The notes: generated by a model from the sequence alone, not told the origin. Positions 1 through 10,878 are shown, numbered from the stretch's first letter. The stretch is 64,000 nucleotides of DNA from Sulfurospirillum diekertiae (GCF_002162315.1 NZ_CP021416.1:2182207-2246206); one strand, 5' to 3'. Numbers and translations are program-made.

Positions 1-1414
1 GCGCCTCGCAAATTTTGGAAAGTGCAAAATCTGTCTCGTAAAACACGGAGTGCGTCTCCACAGGCTCAGCAGACTCAATATAACGAAAGCCCGCATGTTG
101 GTAAAAATGACGGCGAAACGCATAACGTGAGCTTCGTATGATTTCATTGCCCGTACTGATCCACGAACCGCCTTTGATAATGTTGTGCCTATCATCAAAG
201 GTCGGAACAGAAAAATCATCGTAAAGTGGATGAACCATAAAGCCATCAAACCCGTTAATCGGCGTTTCAGTCCACTGCCACACATTGCCGATAACATCGT
301 AAAAATCACCAAAAGCAAACGTATCCACAGGCACAGAAGAGGCAAAATATTCGAGGTTAAGATTCGCAGGTGCCTTGTCCCAAAACGGCTCTTCTACCTT
401 TACATGTAAATCATGCAGAACGTACCACTCCTCTTCACTTGGAAGGCGAATGGACTGCCCTGTCACTTGACTTTTCCAGTTGCAAAAGGCTTTGGCTTCA
501 AGGTAATTGATCTCCACAGGCCAACTCCACGGCATTTCAATCTCTTCTGCCATCAGACGAAGTTTGTATCCTGAAGCATCAATTCGCCAAAAAAGTGGCA
601 TGGTCGCATTTTTGTACGTACGCCACTTCCAGCCCTCTTCACTCCAAAAACTTTGTGTTTCGTACCCTTTATTGGCAACAAACGCTAAAAATTCGGCATT
701 GGAGACGAGGTATTTGGAGGCTTTAAAGTCTTTGACTTCTTTTACATGTAAACCGTATTCGTTATCCCAACCGTACAGTGCATCGTCTCGTTTCTTCTCT
801 AAACGAAGTGTCGTGCCTTTTACATGTAATAATTCGTTTTGCACAATTGGCGTATCCAGTGGACAAACTTTCCAAAAATCACTTGGCTTCACACGCTCAA
901 GCGGCAATTGACGTATAAGAACAGAGGACGTTTCAAGATGAATGCGCTCATGCTCAATGCCCATCATAATCGCCCAAAATGGACTCTCCCATGAAATAGG
1001 CATGGCAAGAGGCAATGTATCGATGAGTTCTAAGATTTTAGCTTTCACAGCGTCACGATACGCTTGAATCTCAGCAATGCGTGGCCATTTGTAATTAGAT
1101 TGGTTAAGATCGTCCCAACTCATCTCATCCACACCAATCGCAAAAATCGACTCAAATGAAGGGTTAATGCGTTTATCTAAAATCTTAGCAAGCACGAGTT
1201 TATTGATAAAAAAAGTCGCAGTATGACCAAAATAAAACACCAGCGGATGACGCAAAGGATCGGCGGTAAGATAATAACTCTCCTCATCCTTCATCAGCTC
1301 AAAAAGCTTTTCATACACCGTATAGGTTTTGAGAAAATACTCTCTGATCTCTTGCCTTTTTTGTTCGCTTGTTCCTTGATTGAGAAGAATATTGCGCGTT
1401 GGGATCAGTTGCAT
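1..1414 (-). CDS. ovoA: OvoA-type 5-histidylcysteine sulfoxide synthase, N-terminal ~471 residues (runs off the window)
   Basis: Hand translation of the minus strand from the ATG at 1414 gives an open frame to the window edge. It begins MQLIPTRNILLNQG. The DinB-like domain has GHTATFF near residue 64 and the iron-binding H-x3-H-x-E signature in EHERIHLETSS near residue 155, followed by LIRQLP, typical of OvoA rather than EgtB. A formylglycine-generating-enzyme-like (C-type lectin fold) region follows, with IGNVWQWTE and KGGSWISTGNE. OvoA joins cysteine and histidine oxidatively in ovothiol synthesis; a fused methyltransferase domain, if present, lies outside the window. The start is one base after the kdsA stop, so the two are probably cotranscribed. 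Three TTACATGTAA copies lie in this gene. Distinguishing it from EgtB-like relatives rests on motifs only. Confidence 0.8.
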   Translation of the reverse strand, partial: MQLIPTRNILLNQGTSEQKRQEIREYFLKTYTVYEKLFELMKDEESYYLTADPLRHPLVFYFGHTATFFINKLVLAKILDKRINPSFESIFAIGVDEMSWDDLNQSNYKWPRIAEIQAYRDAVKAKILELIDTLPLAMPISWESPFWAIMMGIEHERIHLETSSVLIRQLPLERVKPSDFWKVCPLDTPIVQNELLHVKGTTLRLEKKRDDALYGWDNEYGLHVKEVKDFKASKYLVSNAEFLAFVANKGYETQSFWSEEGWKWRTYKNATMPLFWRIDASGYKLRLMAEEIEMPWSWPVEINYLEAKAFCNWKSQVTGQSIRLPSEEEWYVLHDLHVKVEEPFWDKAPANLNLEYFASSVPVDTFAFGDFYDVIGNVWQWTETPINGFDGFMVHPLYDDFSVPTFDDRHNIIKGGSWISTGNEIIRSSRYAFRRHFYQHAGFRYIESAEPVETHSVFYETDFALSKICEA

Positions 1415-1415
1415 C

Positions 1416-2216
1416 CTATGCCTTTAAGCTATCTTGTATCGCTTTAATGTCTTTAATGGCTAAACCTAAGTCGTCTAAATCAAGCATATTCGGTCCATCA
1501 CAAAGTGCCTCGCAAGGATTAAAATGGGTTTCAAAGAAAAAACCATCCACCCCAACAGCAGCAGCGGCACGTGAAAGAGGACGGACGTATTCGCGTTTTC
1601 CACCGCTTTTTCCACCCTCGGTTCCTGGCATTTGCACCGAATGGGTTGCATCAAAAACCACAGGAGCAAACTCACGCATAATGACAAAACTACGCGCATC
1701 CACAACCAAATTGCCATACCCAAAGGTACTGCCTCGCTCGGTCAGCCACACGCCCGCTTTTTTAGCGGCTTCGTAGCCCTCTTCTTTCACACCTCTGGTA
1801 TCCAAAACTTTTTTGACCGAATAGCGCATATCAGCAGGATTTAAAAACTGCCCTTTTTTGATATTCACCACGCATTTAGTCTGTGCGGCGGCGACCAAAA
1901 GATCGGTTTGACGGCATAAAAACGCAGGGATCTGAAGCACGTCCACTACTTCACCCACAGGCTTCGCTTGTGTGTAGTCATGTATGTCCGTCAAAAGTTT
2001 ATACCCAAACTGCGTTCTCACCTCATCTAAAAGTTTCAAACCCTCGTCCATGCCTGGACCTCTAAAACTGTCGATACTCGTACGATTGGCTTTATCAAAA
2101 CTGCTTTTAAAATAAAAATCTATCGATTGATCTTTGTGATAACTCATTAATTGCTCTGCAACCCGAAATAGGTTGTCTCTACTTTCAATGACACACGGTC
2201 CTGCTATTAAAATCAC
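1416..2216 (-). CDS. kdsA: 3-deoxy-8-phosphooctulonate synthase
   Basis: A 266-residue protein, full family length, that condenses phosphoenolpyruvate with arabinose 5-phosphate to KDO 8-phosphate in the cytoplasm, the first committed step toward the KDO of lipid A-core. It starts MILIAGPCVIESRDN, the family N-terminal signature. Other landmarks are FKSSFDKANRTS, RGPGMDEG, DIHDYTQ, KKGQFLNP, ERGSTFGYGNLVVD and FDATHSVQMPG. It overlaps the upstream transporter by four bases (ATGA) and is followed after one base by ovoA, so these three minus-strand genes look like one unit. The product fits the LPS core genes elsewhere in the window. Confidence 0.96.
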   Translation of the reverse strand: MILIAGPCVIESRDNLFRVAEQLMSYHKDQSIDFYFKSSFDKANRTSIDSFRGPGMDEGLKLLDEVRTQFGYKLLTDIHDYTQAKPVGEVVDVLQIPAFLCRQTDLLVAAAQTKCVVNIKKGQFLNPADMRYSVKKVLDTRGVKEEGYEAAKKAGVWLTERGSTFGYGNLVVDARSFVIMREFAPVVFDATHSVQMPGTEGGKSGGKREYVRPLSRAAAAVGVDGFFFETHFNPCEALCDGPNMLDLDDLGLAIKDIKAIQDSLKA

Positions 2217-3127
2217 TCTTTCTCCTTTGCTACAATAATTCCACTAAGAACGACTAAGAGTATACCAAATAGTCCAAGAATATCTGGTAAACCATCGCCT
2301 AAGATAATGCCAATAATGAGCGAAAAGAAGATAATCGAATACCCAGCTGCTCCTACAATTCCCGCTTTGGTAGTTGCAAATGCTTTGGTCATATAGACTT
2401 GCCCAATAGCGCCAGAAAAGCCCATTAAAACAATATAGAGCCACTCTATCCCTACAGGTGCAATAAAATGCCCCAGCATAAAATCAAACATCGGCGTATG
2501 GAAAAATTCACTCAAAATCATAAAAAGTGCAGGAAAAAATGTTCCAGTACAGACAAAGGCAAGCACAATAACACGGGTATCATACACACGGTTTAGCTCT
2601 CGTACGCTCGTGTAGGCAAGTGCCGCACCAAGACCGCTAAAAAGTCCAAAAAGGTCAGTTTTGGAAAGCATCAAGCCGTTGGGTTTCATGACAAAAACGA
2701 TACCGATAAACCCAACAAAAACAGCTACCCAGCCTTTCCAACCGATTTTCTCTTTCAAAAAGAAAAAGGCTAAAATAGCCGTGAAAATAGGTGCAGTTCG
2801 TGAAAATGTGATGGCATCAGCAAGGGGAATATGGGCAATGTTGTAGAAAAAAACCAACATCGAAGCGAAACCAATGAGAGCACGAAAAAGAAGCAACCAA
2901 GGCTTCCCACCAATTTGTTTTATCGGTAGTTTGAAAATACTCAGCGCTACAAAAAGCATTGTCAAACCATTACGAAAAAAGACCACTTCCACGGAATCCA
3001 TACTCTGACTTAAAACTTTAGCAAACGCACCATCAAATGCAAAGCTAAACGAAGAGAGAAGCATAAAGAGTACGCCTTTATTTATCCCTTCAAAAAACTG
3101 TTTCAAAATAACTCCATTCAACGCCAT
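2213..3127 (-). CDS. DMT-superfamily (EamA) transporter
   Basis: A 304-residue, very hydrophobic protein with about ten predicted membrane segments arranged as two EamA repeats (roughly residues 15-145 and 155-300). Motifs typical of this drug/metabolite exporter family are visible, for example VFFRNGLTMLF, RTAPIFTAILAFFFLKE and GFSGAIGQVYMTKAF. The substrate cannot be told from sequence. It is the first gene of the minus-strand set with kdsA and ovoA. The ATG at 3127 has only a weak ribosome binding site, and a start up to about 20 residues further in is possible. It is divergent from the MscS gene, with 70 bases between them that must hold both promoters. Confidence 0.85.
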   Translation of the reverse strand: MALNGVILKQFFEGINKGVLFMLLSSFSFAFDGAFAKVLSQSMDSVEVVFFRNGLTMLFVALSIFKLPIKQIGGKPWLLLFRALIGFASMLVFFYNIAHIPLADAITFSRTAPIFTAILAFFFLKEKIGWKGWVAVFVGFIGIVFVMKPNGLMLSKTDLFGLFSGLGAALAYTSVRELNRVYDTRVIVLAFVCTGTFFPALFMILSEFFHTPMFDFMLGHFIAPVGIEWLYIVLMGFSGAIGQVYMTKAFATTKAGIVGAAGYSIIFFSLIIGIILGDGLPDILGLFGILLVVLSGIIVAKEKE

Positions 3128-3197
3128 AAATACGAAATCTTAATCTATTCTGTGTTAAAATTCGTTGATATTTGTATCTTAACCCTTAGGAAAAAGT

Positions 3198-4268
3198 ATG
3201 GATCTCCAACATATTTTAGAGTACAGCCTTTTTGGATTGCCTATTACCCATATTGCAATTGCTATCACTATTTTTTTACTCGGATTAGCCTTCAAAAATC
3301 TTATTGCAAGCATTATTCTCAAACCTCTTAGAACCATAGCTAAACGTACCAAAACGACCACAGATGATAAAATCATCGCTGTTCTTGACGAGCCTTTAAA
3401 ACTCTCTATTGTATTGGTTGCCTCCTACATTGCAACGCTTTGGCTCCCTTTTAGAAGCTTTGATCATGTTGTCGATCTTGCGATCAAATCGTTTGAAACA
3501 TTCATTATTTTTTGGATTTTGTATCGAATGGTGGATAAATTTTCCAATCTCTTTAGCTTCTTCTCTTCAAAATTTGGTAAAGAGCTACACCAAGATATTC
3601 AGCATTTCATTACCAAAGCTTTGCGTATCTTTCTTGTTGCATTGGGTATTATGGCGGTTTTGCAGGAGTGGGGCATCAATGTCAGCGCCTTTGTCGCATC
3701 CTTAGGACTTGGAGGTTTAGCCTTTGCCCTCGCCGCTAAAGATACGGTTGCCAATCTTTTTGGCTCACTGGTCATTTTTACAGACCGCCCTTTTAAAGTA
3801 GGTGATTGGGTTGAAACACCCGCAGTAGAAGGATACATTGAAGAGATTGGTATTCGCTCAACCAAAATTCGTACCTTTGCGCAAGCCTTAGTCAGCATGC
3901 CCAATGCAACACTCGCCAATACACCTATTACCAATTGGTCACGCATGGGAAAACGTCGTGTAAAAACACGTTTGGGACTTACCTATAACACCTCCGTGGA
4001 GCAGATGCAAGCGATTATCCAAGAGATAAAAACCATGCTCAAAAAACACCCAGATGTTCATCAAGAGACCATTTTAGTTAATTTTGATGAATTTGATAAC
4101 AGCGCACTGAGTATCTTTCTCTACTTTTTTACCAAAACAACCGTTTGGCTAGAGTATTTACATGTAAGAGAGGATGTCAATTTTAAAATTATGGAGATCG
4201 TCGCACGTAACGGCGCGCAGTTCGCATTCCCTTCACAAACGCTCTATGTAGAGAGTTTACCAAAATAA
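3198..4268 (+). CDS. MscS-family mechanosensitive ion channel
   Basis: A 356-residue inner-membrane channel of the small-conductance mechanosensitive family, which releases solutes on hypo-osmotic shock. Four hydrophobic segments occupy roughly the first 190 residues. The pore-lining helix and start of the beta domain read ASLGLGGLAFALAAKDTVAN followed by FTDRPFKVGDWVE, the classic MscS signature. The C-terminal part is the cytoplasmic cage. It is longer than E. coli MscS (286 residues) because of an extra N-terminal membrane portion, which is common in the family. A TTACATGTAA palindrome lies at 4158-4167, encoding LHV. It stands alone and diverges from the EamA gene. Confidence 0.93.
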   Translation: MDLQHILEYSLFGLPITHIAIAITIFLLGLAFKNLIASIILKPLRTIAKRTKTTTDDKIIAVLDEPLKLSIVLVASYIATLWLPFRSFDHVVDLAIKSFETFIIFWILYRMVDKFSNLFSFFSSKFGKELHQDIQHFITKALRIFLVALGIMAVLQEWGINVSAFVASLGLGGLAFALAAKDTVANLFGSLVIFTDRPFKVGDWVETPAVEGYIEEIGIRSTKIRTFAQALVSMPNATLANTPITNWSRMGKRRVKTRLGLTYNTSVEQMQAIIQEIKTMLKKHPDVHQETILVNFDEFDNSALSIFLYFFTKTTVWLEYLHVREDVNFKIMEIVARNGAQFAFPSQTLYVESLPK

Positions 4269-4282
4269 CAGCAAACACAGAG

Positions 4283-4288
4283 TATAAT
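4283..4288 (+). promoter_or_regulatory. Predicted -10 element for the der operon
   Basis: A perfect TATAAT stands 28 bases before the der ATG, in the 47-base gap after the MscS gene. No clear -35 is seen, which is usual for the main sigma factor of this phylum. It would drive der, aroK, trpS, serS and perhaps pflB. Confidence 0.5.
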
Positions 4289-4315
4289 CAACCTAATTAT
4301 GCAATAAAGGTTACT

Positions 4316-5773
4316 ATGAAGAAAATTGCCATTATCGGGCTACCCAATGTGGGGAAAAGCTCACTTTTTAATCGCATCGCAAAACAACGCATTGCGATCA
4401 CTTCTGATTTTAGCGGAACAACACGTGACATTAAAACCCATCAAGTCCATATCACCGAAAAACCATGTCTTCTTTTAGATACAGGCGGGCTTGATAAATC
4501 CACCGAACTGTTTGAAAATGTTCACAACATGTCGATGGAAGCATCCAAAAAAGCCGACATCATCATCATGGTGGTTGATGGTAAAATGCTTCCAAGCGAT
4601 GAAGAGAAAAAAATCTTTTACGCCCTTCAAGCACGTAAAAAGCCAATCGCTTTGGTAATCAATAAAATTGACAACGACAAAGAGATGGAGCGTGCGTGGG
4701 AGTTTGATGAATTTGGAGCCGAACATGTCTTCCCCATCTCTGTTTCACACAACCGTGGTGTTAGCGCTCTTTTAGAGTGGATCGGCGAGCTTTTACCAGC
4801 AGCGGAAGGGACAACACTTCCTCTTGTCAATGAAGAGGACGATACCTTTGAAGAAGAGGATGATACCGAAGAAGACGTTTGGGACGATGAAGAGGCGTTT
4901 GAGGAAGAAGATGAAGAGATCATCGCTGAAAATATCGTTGAAGAGGTTGAAACCAACCAGATCAATGTTGCCATTATCGGACGTGTTAATGTTGGTAAAA
5001 GTTCACTGCTGAATGCCCTTGTAGGTAAACAACGTGCTGTCGTTAGCAGTGTAGCAGGCACAACGATTGATCCTGTCGATGAGAGCATTGAGTATGAAGA
5101 TAAAGTCATCAACTTTGTCGATACGGCTGGACTTCGCAGACGTGGAAAAATCGAAGGCATCGAGAAATTCGCCTTAATGCGAACCAAAGAGATGTTGGAG
5201 CGAGCCAATATTGCTCTGCTTGTTTTAGATACGAGTGAGCCTTTTTTAGAGCTCGATGAGCGCATCGCTGGTCTTGTGGAAGAAAACCATTTAGCCTGTA
5301 TTATTGTGCTCAACAAATGGGACAATCCACTGGCTGATTTTGAAAAGATTACCACAGAAGTGAGAGACCGTTTTAAATTTCTCTCTTACGCACCACTGAT
5401 TACCGTTTCGGCGAAGAGCAAGCAAAGAGTTGCGAAGATCAAAGATATGATTTTATCCGTCTATGCTAACTATTCACAGCATATTCCAACCCGTCAGCTC
5501 AATGAAGTCATCAGAAATGCGACCATTAAACATCAAATCCCCAGTGATCACTCAAAAGTGGTTAAGATTTACTTTGCCACCCAGTACCTTACCAAGCCAC
5601 CGCGCATTGCTTTGGTCATGAACAAACCACGCTCTTTGCATTTTAGCTACAAACGCTACCTTGCCAATAAATTGCGTGAAAACTTCAATTTAGAGGGTTC
5701 ACCAATTCTGCTTTATCCACGAGCCAAAGGTGAGAGAGACAACGAACAGGAAGAGAACGGTGCTGAATCTTAA
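4316..5773 (+). CDS. der: Ribosome-assembly GTPase Der (EngA)
   Basis: A 485-residue tandem GTPase needed for 50S subunit maturation. The first G domain shows GLPNVGKSS near residue 8, DTGGLD near 56 and NKID near 118. The second shows GRVNVGKSS near 220, DTAGLRRRG and NKWD, followed by the C-terminal KH-like domain. Between the two G domains lies an extremely acidic linker (roughly residues 170-215, dense in E and D) which lengthens the protein. First gene of a tight plus-strand run, with a TATAAT 28 bases upstream. Its 3' end overlaps the start of aroK by 14 bases. The order der-aroK-trpS-serS-pflB is, as I recall, conserved in Campylobacter. Confidence 0.97.
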   Translation: MKKIAIIGLPNVGKSSLFNRIAKQRIAITSDFSGTTRDIKTHQVHITEKPCLLLDTGGLDKSTELFENVHNMSMEASKKADIIIMVVDGKMLPSDEEKKIFYALQARKKPIALVINKIDNDKEMERAWEFDEFGAEHVFPISVSHNRGVSALLEWIGELLPAAEGTTLPLVNEEDDTFEEEDDTEEDVWDDEEAFEEEDEEIIAENIVEEVETNQINVAIIGRVNVGKSSLLNALVGKQRAVVSSVAGTTIDPVDESIEYEDKVINFVDTAGLRRRGKIEGIEKFALMRTKEMLERANIALLVLDTSEPFLELDERIAGLVEENHLACIIVLNKWDNPLADFEKITTEVRDRFKFLSYAPLITVSAKSKQRVAKIKDMILSVYANYSQHIPTRQLNEVIRNATIKHQIPSDHSKVVKIYFATQYLTKPPRIALVMNKPRSLHFSYKRYLANKLRENFNLEGSPILLYPRAKGERDNEQEENGAES

Positions 5774-6305
5774 GAATAAAAATATCGTTTTTATTGGCTT
5801 CATGGGTGTCGGTAAAGGCACCATTTCCAGAGCACTGATTCAACGAACCAAACGCTTTGGTCTGGATACCGATGATTTGATCGAGAGTATGGAAAACCGC
5901 AAAATCAAAGCTATTTTTGAAACAGACGGAGAAGCCTACTTTCGCAAGCTTGAGAAAAAAACTGCCAAATGGCTAGAAAAAAATGTTAAAAATGCCGTTA
6001 TCTCAACAGGTGGTGGCTTCTTCAAGGTCGATAATCTAGATGCGATTGGCACGATTGTCTACCTTCGCTCCTCCTTCGATGGAATTTTAAAAAGGCTCAA
6101 AGAGCATGAAAATGCCGATCTTAAGCTTGCCAAACGCCCCTTACTGAGCGATGAGGACAAAGCGAGAACATTATTTGAAGAGCGATCATCGCTTTATGAA
6201 GTTAAAGCTGACATTACCATCAATGTTGAAAATCGAAGCGTTGATGCCATCGTACAAGATTTAATTACGTTACTCCACTTAAAAGAGAAAAAAGAGAAAG
6301 AGTAG
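5760..6305 (+). CDS. aroK: Shikimate kinase
   Basis: Phosphorylates shikimate at the 3-hydroxyl with ATP in the chorismate pathway. The chosen start is the GTG at 5760, preceded by AGGAAGAG at a good distance; this gives 181 residues, VLNLKNKNIVFIGFMG. A GTG at 5730 would add ten residues unlike the family. The P-loop reads GFMGVGKGT, with glycine where most shikimate kinases have serine. Other motifs are DTDDLIE (shikimate/Mg binding), the Arg in YFRKLE, TGGG, and the lid Arg in AKRPLL. It overlaps der by 14 bases and is followed by trpS after nine bases. Confidence 0.93.
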   Translation: MLNLKNKNIVFIGFMGVGKGTISRALIQRTKRFGLDTDDLIESMENRKIKAIFETDGEAYFRKLEKKTAKWLEKNVKNAVISTGGGFFKVDNLDAIGTIVYLRSSFDGILKRLKEHENADLKLAKRPLLSDEDKARTLFEERSSLYEVKADITINVENRSVDAIVQDLITLLHLKEKKEKE

Positions 6306-6314
6306 GACAGATTT

Positions 6315-7280
6315 ATGAGAGTATTAACAGGAATTCAACCCTCTGGTGCGCTTCACATAGGAAACTATTTTGGCGCGATTAAACAAATGGTCGATTTGCA
6401 AAATAACAGCGATCTGTTTATTTTTATCCCCAACTACCATGCCCTCACCTCATTAAAAGATGGTGTAGCACTTAAAAACAATACCCTCGATGCGGCGATT
6501 AATTTCATGAGCCTTGGCATTGATCCAAATAAAGCAACTCTATGGGCACAATCGGATGTCAAAGAGGTCTTAGAGCTTTACTGGGTACTTTCTGGTTACA
6601 CTCCTATGGGACTTTTAGAGCGAGCACACGGATACAAAGATAAAGTGGCTAAAGGCATTGCTGCCAATCACTCTTTATTCTCTTACCCTGTTTTAATGGC
6701 AGCCGATATCTTACTGTACGATGCTGAAGTGATTCCTGTGGGGAAAGATCAAATCCAACATGTTGAGATTACCCGTGATATTGCCATTAAATTCAACAAT
6801 GAGTTTGGCGATGTCTTTAAAGTGCCTGACTTTAAAGTCGATGACAATGTTGCAACGGTTCCAGGACTTGACGGTGCCAAGATGAGTAAAAGCTATGGCA
6901 ACACGATTGATATTTTTTGCACCGAAAAAGAGCTCAAAAAAGCAACATCACGCATTGTCACGGATTCAACACCAATGGAAGAGCCAAAAGATTATCTTAC
7001 ATGTAATGTGTATGCACTGGCTAAACTCTTTTTAGAAAAAGACGAAGTAGTTGCATTACAAGCACGCTATCTTAAAGGTGGCGAAGGGTATGGTCACTTT
7101 AAAGCGTATCTGAGCACGTTGATTTGGGACTATTTTGCGGAAGCTCGTGAGAAAAGAGCTTATTATGTTGAGCATAAAGATGAAGTGATCGCTATTTTAG
7201 ATGAGGGCGCGAGTAAGGCTCGTAAAATCGCAACGGAGAAGATGCGCATTATTCGTGATCTTGTTGGAATTTATCGCTAA
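6315..7280 (+). CDS. trpS: Tryptophanyl-tRNA synthetase
   Basis: A 321-residue class I aminoacyl-tRNA synthetase, normal length for bacterial TrpRS. The ATP-binding HIGH motif reads GALHIGNY at about residues 11-18 and the KMSKS loop reads GAKMSKSYGN near residue 195. GKDQIQHVEITRDIA is the conserved tryptophan-pocket segment. It lies nine bases after aroK and eight bases before serS in the same operon. A TTACATGTAA copy at 6997-7006 encodes part of LTCNVYA. Confidence 0.97.
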   Translation: MRVLTGIQPSGALHIGNYFGAIKQMVDLQNNSDLFIFIPNYHALTSLKDGVALKNNTLDAAINFMSLGIDPNKATLWAQSDVKEVLELYWVLSGYTPMGLLERAHGYKDKVAKGIAANHSLFSYPVLMAADILLYDAEVIPVGKDQIQHVEITRDIAIKFNNEFGDVFKVPDFKVDDNVATVPGLDGAKMSKSYGNTIDIFCTEKELKKATSRIVTDSTPMEEPKDYLTCNVYALAKLFLEKDEVVALQARYLKGGEGYGHFKAYLSTLIWDYFAEAREKRAYYVEHKDEVIAILDEGASKARKIATEKMRIIRDLVGIYR

Positions 7281-7288
7281 GGGAAAGC

Positions 7289-8534
<1,246 letters not shown>

Positions 8535-8535
8535 C

Positions 8536-10878
8536 ATGGCAGAAGAAGCAGTAGTTATACTTGAAGCAGATCCTTTATCCACTACGGATGAAGGTTTTGC
8601 TCCTATTGAGGAAGAGAACGCAACGGAAACAGCTGCTGCGGATTCTGCTGCTGAAAAAGAAGTAGAAGAGCAAAAGAACAAGTCTAAGAAAAAGTTGTTG
8701 ATGTTGCTCATCCTTGGATCATTATTGCTTCTTGGTATGATAATTGCGTTTGTCGTCATTATTAAAAATAAACATAAAACTTCCGAGCCTATTGCCGTTG
8801 AGAAGGTCGTTGAAAAGCCTGTTATTAAAGAACAATTTTCCCCTTCGAAATTAGATGGGATGATTAAAAAAGCCCATCTCTTGTATGAACAAGGCAATAA
8901 AGATGAGGCCCTTAAAATTTATGAAAAAATTGCGACCTTTAATGAAGCTATCTCCTACTATAACATTGGTGTGGCAAAACTTAAAGAGCAAAACTTCCCT
9001 GAAGCATTAGAAGCATTTAAAAAAGCCATTCAAAATAAAGAGCATCGTACTATTAGCGCGATTAATGCAGCCGTCTGTGCCCTAGAAATGAAGGACAATA
9101 AACTTTTCACCTATTACATTGATCTAGCTTTTGCCTATTTGCCAGAAGAGAGCAATGCGCCTCTTTACTCTTATTATGTTGGATTAGTAAACTACTATAA
9201 AGATTTTTATTATGAGGCACTCAGTGCTATTTCACATCCTATCAATGACTATTATAAAGAAGATCAGGACTATTTAGCATCTAAAATTTTAGCCTCTTTG
9301 GATAACAACTCCTATGCACTCTCCACACTGGAAAAAATTGAAAAAGAGAATGACCACTTTACCGTTGGACTTTTACATGCAAAATTAGGTGAATATCCTA
9401 AAGCAAAAGCTTCATTGCTCAAAGCTCTACAAAATGATCATGAAAACCCAAAAATAAAAATGGCACTCGCTATGGTAGAAAATAAACTGGGTAATCTTGG
9501 AAATACTGCTTCATTGATGGGAGAAGTTTACAAGGTTCGAGACGCCGATGCAAAACCTATCTATAAAATGAAAGCCATCCTCAAACCTTCTTTATTTGAT
9601 GTTGAAAAAGCACAAATTGAATTTGAAAAAGAGCTTTTTTTTGATGATGAAAATACTTACAGTCTCATTTTTTACTATGCGCCTTATAAAGTCTTTGATG
9701 CAAAACAAACCATTGACTATATTCGTAAAGGAAGCATGAATATCTTCATTGACGAAATTGGTCCTGCACTTTCATACCTCAAAGCCAGCTCAACCATTTC
9801 TAAAGTCAATATCGCCATCAGTAAAGGGATTAAAAAAGCACTGGATTTTCATGTGTATGAAGCCAATGATATTTTCTCAAAAATGGTTGAAGAGTATAAA
9901 AACCACTCCATTTTACACTATAACCTAGGGTTAACCTATGCCCAGATGGGTGATTATGCTGCTGCTTATAAAAATTTTTCAAAAAGCTATCATCTCGATA
10001 GTAACAACTATCTTGCGGGTGTCTTTGCCCTTATGAGCGGCAATTTGATCGGCAAGGACATTACAAAGCTCTCAGAAGATGTCAAAGACAGTATTAACAA
10101 AAATCAGACACTGGAAAAAGACAATCTTTATGCCTCACTCATTCATCTGACCGATGGCAATCATTTTTCTCTGACCCGTTGGCTCGAAAAAGAGAAAGAA
10201 GATAACCCTCTTAATCTGATGCTCAATATTATTGCCGCTCAAAAATTGGGCAATGAACGTATGTACCGCCTTGGATCTCAAAAACTTCAAGCGTTACTAC
10301 CCAAAGATATTATTGCCAATCTTATTGCCTTTAACGTAAAGCATCAAAAGCAAAACATCAAAAATTATGCCAAAGCCGTTCAAATTGAATTCAATCATCT
10401 TCCTCTGGATTATGATGCGTTCTACTATGGTCCAAAAATTGTAAAAGAACAGTATATTAAACTCTTACAAGTCGGTGGTCTTCTTCATCAAAAACGCGAT
10501 AGTGTTCGTAAAAAAATGGAAGAAGAACGTGTTGATATTCCTTCCATTATACAAACACTCGCTTATATGGAGATCTATACCAATAATTTCGAAGAGGCTT
10601 TTACACTGTACAATAAACTCATTGATGATTTTCAGAAAAAAGACACCCATACCATCTTCTTAGCTTCAGTATCAGCCATTGGGGCAGGACACAGTGATAA
10701 TGCCATAGCACTTTTGGAACTCTCAAAATTGATTGATCCGAGTAATGTAGAAAGTAAATACGCACTTGGATTGTTATATCAAGAAATAGGGAATTTTGAA
10801 GCGGCGAATGCACAGTACCGAAGTATTGGAAATATTGGTTTTATCTCTCAATATTTTAGTTTTGCCATTCAAAGATAG
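8536..10878 (+). CDS. pflB: PflB-like flagellar motor protein (membrane-anchored TPR protein)
   Basis: A 780-residue protein with an acidic N-terminal cytoplasmic tail (residues 1-48), a lysine cluster, one membrane helix at about 53-76 and a large periplasmic region rich in tetratricopeptide-like helices, for example YEQGNKDEALKIYEKIA and YNLGLTYAQMGDYAAAYKNF. Its architecture and position directly after serS match PflB of Campylobacter (Cj0390 by memory), which with PflA builds the periplasmic spokes and disk that help hold the stators of the high-torque motor. It starts one base after the serS stop. Immediately after its TAG comes the paired palindrome at 10879-10914. Confidence 0.85.
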   Translation: MAEEAVVILEADPLSTTDEGFAPIEEENATETAAADSAAEKEVEEQKNKSKKKLLMLLILGSLLLLGMIIAFVVIIKNKHKTSEPIAVEKVVEKPVIKEQFSPSKLDGMIKKAHLLYEQGNKDEALKIYEKIATFNEAISYYNIGVAKLKEQNFPEALEAFKKAIQNKEHRTISAINAAVCALEMKDNKLFTYYIDLAFAYLPEESNAPLYSYYVGLVNYYKDFYYEALSAISHPINDYYKEDQDYLASKILASLDNNSYALSTLEKIEKENDHFTVGLLHAKLGEYPKAKASLLKALQNDHENPKIKMALAMVENKLGNLGNTASLMGEVYKVRDADAKPIYKMKAILKPSLFDVEKAQIEFEKELFFDDENTYSLIFYYAPYKVFDAKQTIDYIRKGSMNIFIDEIGPALSYLKASSTISKVNIAISKGIKKALDFHVYEANDIFSKMVEEYKNHSILHYNLGLTYAQMGDYAAAYKNFSKSYHLDSNNYLAGVFALMSGNLIGKDITKLSEDVKDSINKNQTLEKDNLYASLIHLTDGNHFSLTRWLEKEKEDNPLNLMLNIIAAQKLGNERMYRLGSQKLQALLPKDIIANLIAFNVKHQKQNIKNYAKAVQIEFNHLPLDYDAFYYGPKIVKEQYIKLLQVGGLLHQKRDSVRKKMEEERVDIPSIIQTLAYMEIYTNNFEEAFTLYNKLIDDFQKKDTHTIFLASVSAIGAGHSDNAIALLELSKLIDPSNVESKYALGLLYQEIGNFEAANAQYRSIGNIGFISQYFSFAIQR

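Noticed and set aside
185..911. Plus-strand ORFs inside the first 1.4 kb
   Set aside because: They are shadows of the minus-strand ovoA gene, which is open through the whole interval and matches a known family.
4627..5355. A 242-codon minus-strand ORF inside der, very rich in serine
   Set aside because: It is the antisense shadow of the acidic linker of der (GAA/GAT codons read as TTC/ATC and serine codons). No ribosome site and no recognisable family.
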